Below, one piece after another: positions 1-12,118 of a stretch of DNA of 51,669 nt. Source of the DNA: Promethearchaeota archaeon (GTDB taxonomy: Archaea > Asgardarchaeota > Lokiarchaeia > Sigyniarchaeales > Promethearchaeaceae). The DNA is taken from contig WJKO01000639.1 of NCBI GenBank assembly GCA_014729055.1, forward strand, positions 1 through 51,669, given 5' to 3'. Position 1 is the first letter of the stretch, and every line of letters starts with the position of its first letter. The notes under the pieces are model-generated. The model saw only the letters and a program-made list of their open reading frames with translations, was not told the origin of the DNA and did not search any database. The position numbers and the translations under genes were made by a program.

Positions 1-1722
1 CAAACCGTCGTCATCAGTGTCATTATCTTTGGGGTCACTAGAATAAACATTTATTTCATCACCATCTATAACCCAATCATCATCAGTATCTGAATTATTG
101 GGGTCAGTATCGTAAGTATTCACTTCCTCGCCATCAGATAACCCATCATAATCAGAATCATCGTCTGTAGGATCAGTACCATATACATTCACTTCGTCGC
201 CATCAGACAAATTATCGTCATCAGTATCTGTGTCCGTCGGATCAGTATCATAATCATTAACTTCTTCCCCATCGGTTAAATTATCATCATCAGAATCTGT
301 GTCCCAAGGATCTGTATCATAGAGAAGCAATTCGTCCCCGTCTGTAACATCATCACCATCGGAGTCACTATCATTAGGAGAAGTACCAAAATAAGTATCT
401 TCGGTTAAATCATCAAGATAGTCATTATCAGAATCAGCCCAGCCAGTATGAAAAATATTACCATGAAAACAATACCAAGGAGCTGAACCAGAAGCAGTTA
501 CACCAGTTAACGCAATACAATAGACTTTATCATCTTTAGAACCAATAACGACCTCTAAAAGACCATCATTGTCTAAATCAGCGACAGCAGGAGAAGAAGT
601 GAGATCATCTTCGGCACAAAATCGCCATTCTCGAGATCCAGTATGGCTTAAACAATAGAGACAATAATCATCAGATCCTATAAGAACCTCCATTGTGTTA
701 TCACCATCTAAATCGGCAACAGCTGGGGAAGAATGAACACTACCCCCTGTGGCATAGTCCCATTCTTTAGTGCCTGTATGGCTCAAACAATAAATATTAT
801 CATCCAAGGACCCAAAAATAATCTCTAATGTGCCGTCATTATCAAGATCAACGACAGCAGGAGAGGAATAAAGGGCTCCACCTGTACTATAATTCCACTC
901 TTGGGCTCCAGTATGACTCAAACAATAAAAATGATAGTTCTCAAAAGAACCTACAAGGATTTCCAATGTGCCATCATTATCAAGATCAGCGATAGCAGGA
1001 GAAGAGCGAATGCCCAAACCATCTGGAGCGGTTGTATAGTTCCATTCTTTTGTGCCTGTATGACTCAGACAATAAATATTCTCATCACCACATCCTACAA
1101 TAATTTCTAATGTACCATCATCATCTAAGTCAGCCACTGCAGGAGAAGACCAAATGCTATCATCTGCCTGGTAACGCCATTCTTCAGAACCAGTTGGATC
1201 AATACAATAAAGCCGGGCATCACCACCGCTCATCAACACTTCCAATGAACCATCCCCATCTATGTCAGCCACACAAGGAGAAGATTCAATGAAAGCACCA
1301 GTTGAGAAAGTCCATTCCTCAGAACCAGTATGACTGATACAATACAATTCGGTATCGCCAGCGGTCATCAACACTTCAAAGGTTCCATCATCGTCAAGGT
1401 CGGCAACACAAGGTGAAGATTTAAGCGTGCCACTTCCAATCTCAAAGTACCATTCTACTGAACCACTCTCACTGAAACAATAAACATTGGAATCCCATGA
1501 ACCAACAAGAGTTTCCATCTGACCATCTTTATCTACATCTACTATAACTGGAGAAGAAGTAACTTGGCCACCTGTGGTGTAGTCCCAGAGCTGGGTATAG
1601 GCCATTTGGGACTCAAGTAAAGTCTCTGGTTCTTCATTATAGCCAACAACCACTAATAAACCACTGCCAAATAGAATTAAGAGTAGTACAATAACACCGC
1701 TTTTCCGAATAATTTCTGTCAT
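1..1722 (-). CDS. Surface protein, FG-GAP/VCBS-like beta-propeller repeats followed by TSP3-like Ca-binding repeats; C-terminus truncated by window edge
   Basis: Not in supplied ORF track (no stop inside window). ATG at 1722 (revcomp of 'cat' 1720-1722) gives MTEIIRKSGVIVLLLILFGSGLLVVVG... signal/TM segment, repeated '[29 protein letters not shown]' units, then DxDxDG TSP3 units; open to position 1 (revcomp of 1-60 = DEINVYSSDPKDNDTDDDGL). Confidence 0.85.
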   Translation of the reverse strand, partial: MTEIIRKSGVIVLLLILFGSGLLVVVGYNEEPETLLESQMAYTQLWDYTTGGQVTSSPVIVDVDKDGQMETLVGSWDSNVYCFSESGSVEWYFEIGSGTLKSSPCVADLDDDGTFEVLMTAGDTELYCISHTGSEEWTFSTGAFIESSPCVADIDGDGSLEVLMSGGDARLYCIDPTGSEEWRYQADDSIWSSPAVADLDDDGTLEIIVGCGDENIYCLSHTGTKEWNYTTAPDGLGIRSSPAIADLDNDGTLEILVGSFENYHFYCLSHTGAQEWNYSTGGALYSSPAVVDLDNDGTLEIIFGSLDDNIYCLSHTGTKEWDYATGGSVHSSPAVADLDGDNTMEVLIGSDDYCLYCLSHTGSREWRFCAEDDLTSSPAVADLDNDGLLEVVIGSKDDKVYCIALTGVTASGSAPWYCFHGNIFHTGWADSDNDYLDDLTEDTYFGTSPNDSDSDGDDVTDGDELLLYDTDPWDTDSDDDNLTDGEEVNDYDTDPTDTDTDDDNLSDGDEVNVYGTDPTDDDSDYDGLSDGEEVNTYDTDPNNSDTDDDWVIDGDEINVYSSDPKDNDTDDDGL

Positions 1723-1860
1723 CCCTTTAACCTCAAAGGTTTAATTATAATAATAATTAAAACTTATTAATCTTTTTTATATATGTAATCCTTTTATTAT
1801 TTTTATTTATTCCTTCTTTTGATAATAGGCTAACAAATGTTTCATAAAAGATCATAACCA

Positions 1861-1887
1861 AAAAAAGGAGTTCTTTGCTTCCTTTTT
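1861..1887 (-). terminator. Stem-loop downstream of 1979..4681
   Basis: Inverted repeat AAAAAGGA / TCCTTTTT with T-run on the minus-strand transcript. Confidence 0.4.
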
Positions 1888-1978
1888 AATAATTTTCTAA
1901 ATAGTTACAATGTTTTTATTGTAATTCAAGTAAAAAGGATTAAAGAAATTAAGATATTTCTTCAATCATTGATTATTT

Positions 1979-4681
1979 TTATTTTCTTTTTCGTTTAGAG
2001 ATAACAAGGGAAATAGCGGTTATAGTTAGCAAACTAACCAAAGTGACAAATGTTTTGAGGAAATCACCTTTTTTCGTAGAAGAAGGGGTGGTGCTTGTTT
2101 CAGGGGGTGTGGTCGTCTCGGGCGGCGGGGTAGTCGTGGGTGTCTCAGGGTAATCCAGAGGATCCGTCGGATCCGTACCCTCAGTCACCTCGGTATAATC
2201 AGAATAGCCATCAGCATCTGTATCAGGGTCAGTGGGATCAGTAGCGTAGGTTTGTTCCTCTCCATCTTCTAGACCATCAGCATCAGAGTCGGAGTCAGTC
2301 GGGTCGGTGAGATACCCATCGGAGCCGCTGGTCACCTCTTCCTGGTCGTCCAGCCCATCGTCGTCCGAATCAGGGTCAGTCGGATCCGTTTGATGAGTGT
2401 TGACTTCTTCGCCATCAAGTAAGCCGTCGTCGTCGTGGTCGTCATCTGTCGGGCTCGTGCCGTAAGTGTTCACTTCTTCGCCGTCCAATAGGCCGTCGCC
2501 ATCATAATCCTCATCATTCGGATCGGTACCACAGCTTTGTTCTTCTCCATCAGTCAAATCATCATCGTCTGAATCGGGATCCGTGGGATCCGTTTCATAA
2601 GTATCACTACCTTCAGTTACCTCTTCCAGATCATCCAATCCATCGCCGTCCGAATCAGTGGCATTGGGGTCAGTATAATAGTTATCAGAACCCAAGAAGA
2701 TCTCTTCTTTATCATCTATGCTGTCGCCATCGGAGTCTGCTTCATTGGGATTTGTGTAGAGGTTGCCGCTCCCGTCGGCATAAGGGTTATCCGGTTCATA
2801 GACCCCATTGATTTCCTCGTTATCGTCCAGCTCGTCCCCATCGGAGTCGGGATCATTAGGGTTCGTATAGTAGTTATCCTCCCCTAAATAGACCTCCTCG
2901 TAATCGGGCAGCCCATCAAAATCAGAATCGGGCTCTGTTGGATCTGTGTAGAGGTAACCGCTCCCGTCGGCATAAGGATTACTCGGTTCATATACACCAT
3001 TCGTTTCCTCACAGTCCGGCAGACCATCCCCATCGGTGTCCACCCCCGGATTATCCGCCGGGTCATTGGGATCGGTACCAACAGTTACCTCCTCCCAGTC
3101 AGAATAGGTATCGTCATCGGAATCAGTATCAGAAGGATCCGTCTGATAGGTCATTATTTCCTCATAATCGTCTAAATCATCGTCATCGGAATCAGCATCC
3201 ATGGGGTCACACCCAAAATTAATGACTTCTTCCCCGTCGGTTAACCCGTCATCATCGGAATCAGCATCAGAAGGAGAGGTACCGTAAAAGTCCTCGGTTA
3301 AATCATCGACTAAATCGCTATCACTATCCATCCAACCATTATTAAAAAGAGTGCCATGATCAGTATACCAAGGAGCATCACCAGATTGGGTTACACCAGT
3401 AATATCTAAACAATATACAGTATCACCAATGCTAGAACTAATGAGAATTTCATAAATACCATCATTATCAATATCCACAATGGTAGTACCACTATTAACA
3501 TCTCCACAATCATAAGAAACAATAAGGTCTCCTGTATGTGAATAAATCCTTAATGAATCTTCTACTGGAGGGGCTGAGTCTTCAGTTTTTGTTAAGACAA
3601 TCTCATAATCTCCGTCGCCATCTAAATCAGCAATAGTGGGTGAACCTCGAGAAGCTTCATCAAAAGATATTGGATCACCTTGAATACTGCCACTTCCATC
3701 TAAAATATAGGCCTTTTCACTTTTGCTTGTGACAACAATTTCCATATTATCATCAGCATCAAGATTAGCCACAGCTGGTGAACAGTACCAGCCACTACCT
3801 CCAGTATCATAAGACCAATCTAAGGTAGCACTTGATGAACCCCCTTCAACAACCCATAATTTATCCGAGGGGCCATTTTCATAAATAATCTCAAGCTTGC
3901 CGTCATTATCAATATCATTAATTATTGGTGCTAGACATGCATCATCATAATCATCATAAATCCATTGGAGGTTACCAACATGACTGAGACAGAACAAACC
4001 TATAGTGCCAGGGATTAAAACTTCAAGTTCAGGATCATCATCAATGTCAGCAATCGCAGGAATAAATTCGAAATCAACATTATCACTATGATGATATGGC
4101 CATCCATTTGCAACTGTTCCGTCATGATTAAGACAATAGACATTGCGAGAATCGGCACCAAAAACTGCTTCTAAATAACCATCACCATCAAGATCACCTA
4201 ATGCTAAACCAATAGCACCATCAAAATCATATACCGAGTATGACCATTCTGTATCTCCACTCGAGTCTAAGCAAAAAATAGTATTATTTGATGTTCCATA
4301 TTCACTTGCGAAAAGGATCTCTACTTCATGATCTTTATCTATATCGGCAATGGAAGCTCTTTTATTAATATGGCCTCCACTATAAACTTGCCATAATTCG
4401 TTTCCGTTTTTGTCTAAACACCAAAAATTGCCATCATAATCGCCTACGAGTACTTCTATATTGCCATCTTGATTAATATCAGCTGCAATAGGGGTGCCGC
4501 CATCAACAAAGTTTCCTGACCCGTCGAATTGCCACTTTACTACTAAACCTATTGCTCCTTGCACTTCCTCCTGCTTGATTATTAAACCACTTATAAAAAA
4601 AACACCAAATAACAACACAAAAATTAATAACAAAGATTGATTTTTTCTAGGAAGATTTTTTTCAATCATAAAAAAATTCAC
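1979..4681 (-). CDS. Surface protein: signal anchor, FG-GAP/VCBS-like propeller, TSP3 repeats, Thr/Pro linker, C-terminal TM + KRKRK
   Basis: 900 aa ORF; 'DINQDGNIEVLVGDYDGNFWCLDKNG' repeats, [12 protein letters not shown]...DP repeats, [52 protein letters not shown]. Confidence 0.9.
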   Translation of the reverse strand: MNFFMIEKNLPRKNQSLLLIFVLLFGVFFISGLIIKQEEVQGAIGLVVKWQFDGSGNFVDGGTPIAADINQDGNIEVLVGDYDGNFWCLDKNGNELWQVYSGGHINKRASIADIDKDHEVEILFASEYGTSNNTIFCLDSSGDTEWSYSVYDFDGAIGLALGDLDGDGYLEAVFGADSRNVYCLNHDGTVANGWPYHHSDNVDFEFIPAIADIDDDPELEVLIPGTIGLFCLSHVGNLQWIYDDYDDACLAPIINDIDNDGKLEIIYENGPSDKLWVVEGGSSSATLDWSYDTGGSGWYCSPAVANLDADDNMEIVVTSKSEKAYILDGSGSIQGDPISFDEASRGSPTIADLDGDGDYEIVLTKTEDSAPPVEDSLRIYSHTGDLIVSYDCGDVNSGTTIVDIDNDGIYEILISSSIGDTVYCLDITGVTQSGDAPWYTDHGTLFNNGWMDSDSDLVDDLTEDFYGTSPSDADSDDDGLTDGEEVINFGCDPMDADSDDDDLDDYEEIMTYQTDPSDTDSDDDTYSDWEEVTVGTDPNDPADNPGVDTDGDGLPDCEETNGVYEPSNPYADGSGYLYTDPTEPDSDFDGLPDYEEVYLGEDNYYTNPNDPDSDGDELDDNEEINGVYEPDNPYADGSGNLYTNPNEADSDGDSIDDKEEIFLGSDNYYTDPNATDSDGDGLDDLEEVTEGSDTYETDPTDPDSDDDDLTDGEEQSCGTDPNDEDYDGDGLLDGEEVNTYGTSPTDDDHDDDGLLDGEEVNTHQTDPTDPDSDDDGLDDQEEVTSGSDGYLTDPTDSDSDADGLEDGEEQTYATDPTDPDTDADGYSDYTEVTEGTDPTDPLDYPETPTTTPPPETTTPPETSTTPSSTKKGDFLKTFVTLVSLLTITAISLVISKRKRK

Positions 4682-4899
4682 CCTCTTCTATAAGTATATT
4701 AAAAACAAGTAATCTTTTCATAAAAAAATTTTTTGGTTGACGAAACTGAGGAATTAATTCAAATGGTAGAATAGTTTTAACTACTTTTCAAAATATTTGC
4801 GGACTAAAAAGTTCTTTCCGTTAAATAGTCGTTATTTTTGATAGGGATTAAATTAATAATTTAATTCAAAAAATAAATGAGTTTCCAGAGAAAGGAATA

Positions 4900-4926
4900 G
4901 GCTGTTTTCTTATAATAAAAACAGCC
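4900..4926 (-). terminator. Stem-loop downstream of 4992..9074
   Basis: Perfect 9-bp inverted repeat GGCTGTTTT-N9-AAAACAGCC in intergenic region. Confidence 0.5.
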
Positions 4927-4991
4927 ATAAAGGAAGAAAAATATACGCTCATTATACTTTTTTCCAATGAATTATAAATTCAACCCTTCTT

Positions 4992-7900
4992 CTATCTTTT
5001 TTTTCGTTTATAGGCAACAAGGGAAATAGCGGTTATAGTTAGCAAACTAACCAAAGTGACAAATGTTTTGAGGAAATCACCTTTTTTCGTAGATGAAGGG
5101 GTGGTGCTTGTCTCGGGCGGTGTAGTCGTTGTAGGAGGTGGGGTGGTGGTCTCAGGAGGTGGGGTAGTGGTGGGTGTTTCGGGGTAATCCAGAGGATCCG
5201 TCGGGTCCGTGCCCTCGGTCACCTCGGTATAATCAGAATAGCCATCACCATCAGTGTCCGGATCATTGGGATCAGTGTTATGAGTTAGTTCTTCCCCGTC
5301 GTCCAAATCATCGTTATCGGAGTCAGGGTCAGTGGGATCAGTTAAATAACCATCCAAACCAGTAGTAACTTCTTCATCATCATCCAACCCGTCATTATCC
5401 GAATCAACAGCAGTAGGGTCAGTTTGATAGATATCAACTTCATCTCCATCTTCCAGCCCGTCACCATCAGTGTCAGGGTCGTTCGGGTCGGTGATATAGC
5501 CATCCGAACCGGCAGTCACCTCTTCTTGATCGTCCAAGCCATCAGTATCAGAGTCAGCTTCGGTTGGATCCGTTTGATAGGTATTGACTTCCTCCCCGTC
5601 TTCCAGCCCGTCACCATCAGTGTCAGGGTCGTTCGGGTCGGTGATATAGCCGTCGGAGCCGCTGGTCACCTCTTCTTGATCCGTCAGTCCATCATCATCA
5701 GAGTCAGCATCCAAAGGATCGGTTTGATAATTATTCACTTCGGCGCCATCTTTTAGCCCATCATCGTCGGAGTCAGGGTCATTGGGATCTGTCCCATAGG
5801 TCGCTTCCTCTTCATCCGTTAGCCCGTCGTTGTCAGAGTCTTGCCCGGTAGGATAATCATCAGGATCATTGGGGTCACTCCCAGCGGAGACTTCTTCTTC
5901 GTCGGTAAAGCCATCGTCGTCGGAGTCAGGATCCAAGGGATCCGTTTGATGGGTGTTCACTTCTTCACCGTCTTCCAAAGTATCGTCATCCGTATCATTG
6001 TCTGTGGGATCCGTGTCATGAGTTTGTTCTTCACCATCTAGAAGGCCGTCATCATCTGTATCTGGATCATTAGGATTGGTGATATACCCATCCAAACCGT
6101 TGATCATCTCTTCCAAGTCATCTAGCCCATCATCGTCAGAGTCAGGGTCAGTCGGATCCGTTTGATGAGTGTTGACTTCGTCACTGTCGTCCAGCCCGTC
6201 ACCATCAGTGTCATTATTATTGGGATCTGTAATATAGCCATCCGAACCGCTGGTCACTTCTTCCTGGTCGTCCAAGCTATCGTCGTCAGAATCAGAATCC
6301 GTCGGATCCGTTTGATGAGTGTTGACTTCATCACCATCCGTGAGTCCATCACCATCAGTGTCAGGGTCGTTCGGGTCGGTGATGTAGCCATCCGAACCAC
6401 TGGTCACCTCTTCTTGATCGTCCAAGCCGTCACTATCCGAGTCAGTGTCGGTTGGATCCGTTTGATGAGTGTTGACTTCGTCACCGTCGTCCAGCCCGTC
6501 ACCATCAGTGTCAGGGTCGTTCGGGTCGGTGATGTAGCCATCCGAACCACTGGTCACCTCTTCCTGGTCGTCCAAACCATCGGTATCAGAATCAGGATCA
6601 TTAGGATCAGTATTATTACTTTGTTCTTCGCTATCATCTAAGCCATCGTCATCGGAATCATTGTCGTTTGGGTCGGTAATGTAGCCATCCGAGCCGGTAG
6701 TTACCTCTTCCTGGTCATCCAAGCCATCACCATCCGAGTCAGGATCCAAAGGATTTGTATCGTAAATATTTACTTCCTCGCCGTCTTGGAGGCCATCATC
6801 ATCAGAATCAGGATCGTTGGGGTCGGTTCCATAAGTCGTTTCCTCATCATCCGTGAGTCCATCCCCATCGGCATCATATTGCGGATAATCTTGAGGATCT
6901 GTAGGATCGGTGCCAGCTGAATATTCAGCATAATCATCATAACTGTCCCCATCAGTGTCAGGGTCGTTCGGGTCTGTGATATAGCCATCCGCACCACTGG
7001 TCACCTCTTCCTGGTCGTCCAAACCATCACTATCAGAGTCAGGCTCATTCGGGTCAGTACTGTGATCATTTATTTCTTCACCATCTAGCAAGCCATCGTT
7101 GTCAGAATCATCATCATTCGGGTCAGTACTGTGATCATTTATTTCTTCACCATCTAGCAAGCCATCGTTGTCAGAATCATCATCATTCGGGTCAGTATTA
7201 TTGCTATATTCGTCTCCATCATTCAAGCCATCGTCGTCGGAATCACTATCATTTGGATCAGTGATATAGCCATCCGAACCGCTGGTCACCTCTTCCTGGT
7301 CGTCCAAACCATCACTATCAGAGTCAGCATCAGTCGGATCAGTGCCGTAATTATTAACTTCCTCGTCATCTAGCAAACCATCATCATCGGTATCAGTATC
7401 ATTAGGATCAGTATTATGAGTAGCTTCTTCTTGATCCGTTAATCCATCATCATCGGAATCACTGTCATTGGGGTCGGTAATATAGCCGTCCGAGCCACTG
7501 GTCACCTCTTCCTGGTCATCTAAACCATCATTGTCAGAGTCAGAGTCAAAAGGATCAGTGTTATAGATATAAACTTCATCGCCATCATCTAATCCATCAT
7601 TATCACAATCAGGGTCATTGGGATCAGTATCACTGAAAACCTCATTTCCATCACAATAATTATCATTATCGGAATCTGCATCAGAAGCATCAGTATTGTA
7701 ATAGTCTTCCGTTAAAACATCCAAATAATCGCTATCCAAATCCATTCTCCCATTCCCGAATATTGTCCCTCGATGACAATACCAAGGAGCATCACCAGAA
7801 GCTGTCACTCCAGTCAGACCAAGACAGTGAAGCTTGTTATCGTCGGAACCAATAAGAATTTCAAACGTACCATCAGCATCAAGGTCAGCCACACACGGAG

Positions 7901-9074
7901 AAGAATGAATCGAACCACCAGTCGTATAGCTCCACTCTTTAGAGCCAGAATGACTAAGACAATAGAGCTTGTTATCGGTAGCACCCGCCAAAACCTCCAT
8001 AGTTCCATCATTATCTAAGTCAGCTATGGCAGGACAAAAATCAATGCGATTACCCACCACGTAGTTCCATTCCTCACTCCCGGTGTGACTGAAACAATAA
8101 AGCTTATCATCGAAAGTACCAAATACTACTTCTAAAGTGTTGTCAGCATCCAGATCAGCTACTGCAGGAGAAGAAAAAACAGTATCACTTGTTTGTTGTT
8201 CCCACTCTTTAGTGCCAGTATGACTAAGACAATAGAGCCAGTCATCACCACCCCCTACAATGACCTCTAATGTCCCATCATTATCCAGATCAGCGATCGC
8301 GGCGGAAGACTCACAATTATCTCCGTGCGTTGTATAGCTCCATTCTTCTGAACCAGTATGACTAAAGCAATGAATCTCACCATCTCTTGCAGGTACCACT
8401 ACTTCTAATGTCCCATCATTATCCAGATCAGCGATCGCAGGAGAATCCCCCCAAAGAGTAATACCGGTGTTGTATTCCCATTCTTTGCTACCAGTATGAC
8501 TAATACAGTAGATCCTGTTATCCCAAGAACCCATGACGATTTCCATCGTACCATCATCGTCCAAGTCAGCGACCGCAGGAGAAGAATCAACATCACCACT
8601 AGTCGTATAGCTCCACTCTTCAGAGCCAGTATGACTAATGCAATAAAGCTCGTCATCATTAGATCCGACTAATACCTCAAATGTTCCATCATTCGTCAAG
8701 TCTGCAACAGCTGGAGTAGACCAAATACTATCACCCGTTGAGTAGCTCCATTCTTCTGAACTATCATGATTAATGCAGTAGAGCTTGTTGTCATCGGAAC
8801 CAATCAGGATTTCTAATATTCCATCACCATCCAAGTCAGCAATCACAGGAGAAGTATAAACATCATTACCTAGTGTGAAATACCATTCTTCTGTTACACC
8901 CATTGCTTGGGGACTAAAGGTTCTTTGTTCTAGCGTTCCATGTTCTCCCGTTATTCTTAGACTAACTACAGAGCCTAATAAACTCACTAAAATAATAAGT
9001 ATAAGTAAAATGTTTAGCTTAAAACCTTTCCTCAAAAAACCTTTTTTATTTTCTTTTTCGTTTAGAGATAACAA
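4992..9074 (-). CDS. Giant surface protein: FG-GAP/VCBS-like propeller, very long TSP3-like stalk, Thr/Pro linker, C-terminal TM
   Basis: 1360 aa ORF; N-term '[25 protein letters not shown]' hydrophobic segment; propeller repeats; dozens of DxDxDG units; C-term nearly identical to 1979..4681. Predicted start is TTG at 9074, inside the preceding gene. Confidence 0.88.
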   Translation of the reverse strand: MLSLNEKENKKGFLRKGFKLNILLILIILVSLLGSVVSLRITGEHGTLEQRTFSPQAMGVTEEWYFTLGNDVYTSPVIADLDGDGILEILIGSDDNKLYCINHDSSEEWSYSTGDSIWSTPAVADLTNDGTFEVLVGSNDDELYCISHTGSEEWSYTTSGDVDSSPAVADLDDDGTMEIVMGSWDNRIYCISHTGSKEWEYNTGITLWGDSPAIADLDNDGTLEVVVPARDGEIHCFSHTGSEEWSYTTHGDNCESSAAIADLDNDGTLEVIVGGGDDWLYCLSHTGTKEWEQQTSDTVFSSPAVADLDADNTLEVVFGTFDDKLYCFSHTGSEEWNYVVGNRIDFCPAIADLDNDGTMEVLAGATDNKLYCLSHSGSKEWSYTTGGSIHSSPCVADLDADGTFEILIGSDDNKLHCLGLTGVTASGDAPWYCHRGTIFGNGRMDLDSDYLDVLTEDYYNTDASDADSDNDNYCDGNEVFSDTDPNDPDCDNDGLDDGDEVYIYNTDPFDSDSDNDGLDDQEEVTSGSDGYITDPNDSDSDDDGLTDQEEATHNTDPNDTDTDDDGLLDDEEVNNYGTDPTDADSDSDGLDDQEEVTSGSDGYITDPNDSDSDDDGLNDGDEYSNNTDPNDDDSDNDGLLDGEEINDHSTDPNDDDSDNDGLLDGEEINDHSTDPNEPDSDSDGLDDQEEVTSGADGYITDPNDPDTDGDSYDDYAEYSAGTDPTDPQDYPQYDADGDGLTDDEETTYGTDPNDPDSDDDGLQDGEEVNIYDTNPLDPDSDGDGLDDQEEVTTGSDGYITDPNDNDSDDDGLDDSEEQSNNTDPNDPDSDTDGLDDQEEVTSGSDGYITDPNDPDTDGDGLDDGDEVNTHQTDPTDTDSDSDGLDDQEEVTSGSDGYITDPNDPDTDGDGLTDGDEVNTHQTDPTDSDSDDDSLDDQEEVTSGSDGYITDPNNNDTDGDGLDDSDEVNTHQTDPTDPDSDDDGLDDLEEMINGLDGYITNPNDPDTDDDGLLDGEEQTHDTDPTDNDTDDDTLEDGEEVNTHQTDPLDPDSDDDGFTDEEEVSAGSDPNDPDDYPTGQDSDNDGLTDEEEATYGTDPNDPDSDDDGLKDGAEVNNYQTDPLDADSDDDGLTDQEEVTSGSDGYITDPNDPDTDGDGLEDGEEVNTYQTDPTEADSDTDGLDDQEEVTAGSDGYITDPNDPDTDGDGLEDGDEVDIYQTDPTAVDSDNDGLDDDEEVTTGLDGYLTDPTDPDSDNDDLDDGEELTHNTDPNDPDTDGDGYSDYTEVTEGTDPTDPLDYPETPTTTPPPETTTPPPTTTTPPETSTTPSSTKKGDFLKTFVTLVSLLTITAISLVAYKRKKR
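7051..7188. repeat. Perfect 2 x 69-bp tandem repeat inside TSP3 stalk
   Basis: 7051-7119 and 7120-7188 identical (gggtcagtactgtgatcatttatttcttcaccatctagcaagccatcgttgtcagaatcatcatcattc); 23 codons = one TSP3-like unit. Confidence 0.9.
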
Positions 9075-11583
9075 GGGAAATAGCAGTTATTGCCAACAAA
9101 CTAATCAAAGTGATAAGCGCTTTGAGGAAATCACCTTTTTTCGTAGAAGAAGAGGTTGTGCTTGTCTCGGGAGGCGGGGTGGTCGTCTCATGGGGCGGAG
9201 TCGTTGTAGGGGGAGGAGTAGTCGTCTCAGGAGGGGGGGTAGTGGTGGGGGTTTCGGGGTAATCTAGAGGATCCGTCGGATCCGTGCCCTCGGTCACCTC
9301 GGTATAATCGGTGTAACCATCATCGTCAGAATCAGGGTCATTGGGATCAGTTTCGTACCCATCAGACCCTTCATGCACTTCTTCATAATCATCCAAGCCA
9401 TCATCATCACTATCAGGGTCATTGGGATCAGTACCATACACATTTACTTCCTCCTCATCCGTTAAGCCATCGCCATCAGTATCTTGATTGGGATCATCAT
9501 CGGAAGGATAATCTTCAGGATCAGTGGGATCAGTGCCAGCCGAATATTCTTCATAATCGGAATAGTCATCCCCATCAGTATCTGAGTCATTGGGATCGGT
9601 GATATACCCGTCCGAACCGCTGGTCACTTCTTCTTGATCATCCAAGCCGTCATCGTCAGAATCGACATCATTCGGATTGGTGCTGTAATTATTTATTTCC
9701 TCACCATCTAGCAAGTCATCATTATCCGAGTCAGCATTATTTGGGTCAGTAAAATAGGTTTGTTCTTCCCCATCGTCCAAGCCATCGTCATCCGAGTCGG
9801 GGTCATGGGGGTTCGTATAATAATCATCCTCCCCTAAATAGATCTCCTCGTAGTCGTCCAGCCCGTCAAAATCCGAGTCAGGTTCATCTGGATTAGTGTA
9901 GAGGTAACCGCTGCCGTCCGCATAGGGGTTATTCGGTTCATACACACCATTCGTTTCCTCACAATCTGGCAGACCGTCCCCGTCGGTGTCTACCCCAGGA
10001 TTATCAGCTGGGTCATTAGGGTCGGTGCCAGCGTCTACCTCCTCCCCATCAGAATAGGTGTCATCATCCGAATCAGAGTCATAAGGGTCAGTCTCATAAG
10101 TGATTACTTCTTCGTAATCGTTTAGGCCATCAGTATCGGGGTCAGGGTCTGTGGGATCCGTGCCGAAGTTAATGACTTCTTCGCCATCTTCAAGGCCGTC
10201 ATCATCATCATCGGGGTCAGTTGCGGAGGTGCCGTAAAAGTCTTCGGTCAGATCGTCGACCAAATCACCATCCGAGTCTATCTGACCAGTATTAAAGAGA
10301 GAACCATGTTCAGTATACCAGGGAGCATCGCCAGATTGGGTTGCACCAGTAATATCTAAACAATAAACGAAATTATAATCTGCTGTTAGTATTTCAAAAA
10401 TACCATCATCATCAATATCAGCTACAGTGGTACTAATAAATCTAGGACTGCCACAATCGTAGGAAGCAAGTAACGTCCCTGTGTGAGAATATATCATTAA
10501 ACTATCTTCAACAGGAGAAACTCTTTCAGGTTTTGTAATTATTATTTCATAATCACCATCATTATCTATATCGGCAATGGTTGGCGAACAGTATGTTCCT
10601 TCATCTAGTGATATATGATTTTCTTCGGTTGTTCCGTCTTCCCCTTTTAAAAAGATAAGTTCGCCATTGGTATCAGAGAGATAATTAGCTACTATAACTT
10701 CCATTTTACCGTCATTATCTATATCACCAACAGCGGGACAACCAAAAACTTGACCACCGGTATCATAAGACCAACCTTCCGTAACACTGTTAGAATCATC
10801 AACTTGATATGTTCTAACACAACCATCCTCACAACCAATGATAATTTCTTCTTCATCATCATTATCAATATTACAAATAGCTGGTGAGCCATAAAACTCA
10901 GCGTCTATATGGATTTCCCATTTTCTTGTTCCCGTGTGTCTTAAACAGATTAATTCATTTACCCCACCTCCACAATTTCCAACAATAATTTCTTTTTGGT
11001 TATCCCCATCTACATCTCCAACAGCGGGAATTACATGCATACATCCAGCATCATCGTGTACATAGGGGTTAGTCTGCCAATAATCTTCATTTCCATTATG
11101 GTCTAAACAATAAACTCGTTTATAATTGTCTGTAAATAAAATTTCAAAATATGAATCATCATCAATATCAGCAACGGTTATCCCCGTATAGGCATAATAG
11201 AATGAACCCTCAACATCACTATATGTCCATTCTTCTGCCCCCGTTGAACTCAAACAATAAACTGTTTTGTCATTATCTGCAAACAATATTTCGACTTCTT
11301 TATCGTTATCTATATCAGCAATAGTTATTCGAGTTTCAATTTCATGACCGGCACCAAAATCGTAAGACCAGTCAAGGGCACCTTGATGATCAAGGCAGAA
11401 TAAGTTCCCATCGGAAAAAGCTGCTAAAACTTCCATTTTTCCGTCATGGTTTAGATCAGCAGCAATTGGGGTTGTGTGATGGGAAGAATAAGTTCCAGAA
11501 TCATATTTCCATTTTAATGATAGTGCAATTACTCCTTGTACTTCGTCTTGATCTATAATTCCAGCAGTGATAAAAAAAAACAA
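9046..11583 (-). CDS. Surface protein: FG-GAP/VCBS-like propeller + TSP3 repeats + Thr/Pro linker + TM; authentic start probably at 11639 but frameshifted
   Basis: 845 aa ORF paralogous to 1979..4681 (EVQG..L..KW..D start, [14 protein letters not shown].., [33 protein letters not shown]). Upstream frame 11639->11571 encodes the missing hydrophobic signal sequence. Confidence 0.85.
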   Translation of the reverse strand: MFFFITAGIIDQDEVQGVIALSLKWKYDSGTYSSHHTTPIAADLNHDGKMEVLAAFSDGNLFCLDHQGALDWSYDFGAGHEIETRITIADIDNDKEVEILFADNDKTVYCLSSTGAEEWTYSDVEGSFYYAYTGITVADIDDDSYFEILFTDNYKRVYCLDHNGNEDYWQTNPYVHDDAGCMHVIPAVGDVDGDNQKEIIVGNCGGGVNELICLRHTGTRKWEIHIDAEFYGSPAICNIDNDDEEEIIIGCEDGCVRTYQVDDSNSVTEGWSYDTGGQVFGCPAVGDIDNDGKMEVIVANYLSDTNGELIFLKGEDGTTEENHISLDEGTYCSPTIADIDNDGDYEIIITKPERVSPVEDSLMIYSHTGTLLASYDCGSPRFISTTVADIDDDGIFEILTADYNFVYCLDITGATQSGDAPWYTEHGSLFNTGQIDSDGDLVDDLTEDFYGTSATDPDDDDDGLEDGEEVINFGTDPTDPDPDTDGLNDYEEVITYETDPYDSDSDDDTYSDGEEVDAGTDPNDPADNPGVDTDGDGLPDCEETNGVYEPNNPYADGSGYLYTNPDEPDSDFDGLDDYEEIYLGEDDYYTNPHDPDSDDDGLDDGEEQTYFTDPNNADSDNDDLLDGEEINNYSTNPNDVDSDDDGLDDQEEVTSGSDGYITDPNDSDTDGDDYSDYEEYSAGTDPTDPEDYPSDDDPNQDTDGDGLTDEEEVNVYGTDPNDPDSDDDGLDDYEEVHEGSDGYETDPNDPDSDDDGYTDYTEVTEGTDPTDPLDYPETPTTTPPPETTTPPPTTTPPHETTTPPPETSTTSSSTKKGDFLKALITLISLLAITAISLVISKRKRK

Positions 11584-12118
11584 CTGGATAATAAGACTAT
11601 TACAATTAATAATTTTTTTAGGTTTGAAAAAATACGCATGAACAACACCCTATTTCTAATAGTACAAATAAACATAGTTAGTAATTAATAAATAATTTTT
11701 GGTTTGAAGAAGGAGAAGAATCGGTTTGATTATCTTAGAGTATTTTTCGTACCCCAGAATCTTTCTTGTTTTTTTGTAATTTAGTTACTCCTCTCATTTT
11801 TTGGAGCATTAATTAAGGGAGCAATAAATGCAATAGTTCCACTTTAAAAAAAAGGAAAAAATGTAAGATGATCTCCGGGTATGAAAAATAGGAATTAATT
11901 ATTTAAAATTATAATGAACTAAAAAAACAGTCTGTTTATTATTTGAATACAATGTATGATTTCCACTCGAATTTTTTCTGCTAATTTTTTCGAGAAATGA
12001 ATGGCGGTATCTAAAAACTTATTTTTCAACAATTTTTATATTAAGCTATTCTCAAATACTTAGGTAGAATGATTATGAAGATAATTATTGATTCTTAAAT
12101 TGAAGAGGGTATTCATAA

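Noticed and set aside
901-1292. Small plus-strand ORFs at the left end
   Set aside because: Antisense to the truncated FG-GAP/TSP3 gene covering 1-1722 on the minus strand.
2938-3222. Plus-strand ORFs inside TSP3 genes (also 5174, 5424, 5841, 6162, 39634, 33417 etc.)
   Set aside because: Antisense shadow ORFs created by repetitive Asp/Gly codons of the real minus-strand genes; low-complexity translations ([13 protein letters not shown]...).
5200-7700. Regularly spaced short repeats that could be mistaken for a CRISPR array
   Set aside because: Period is codon-based (TSP3 units), repeats are degenerate, and an ORF runs through the whole region.
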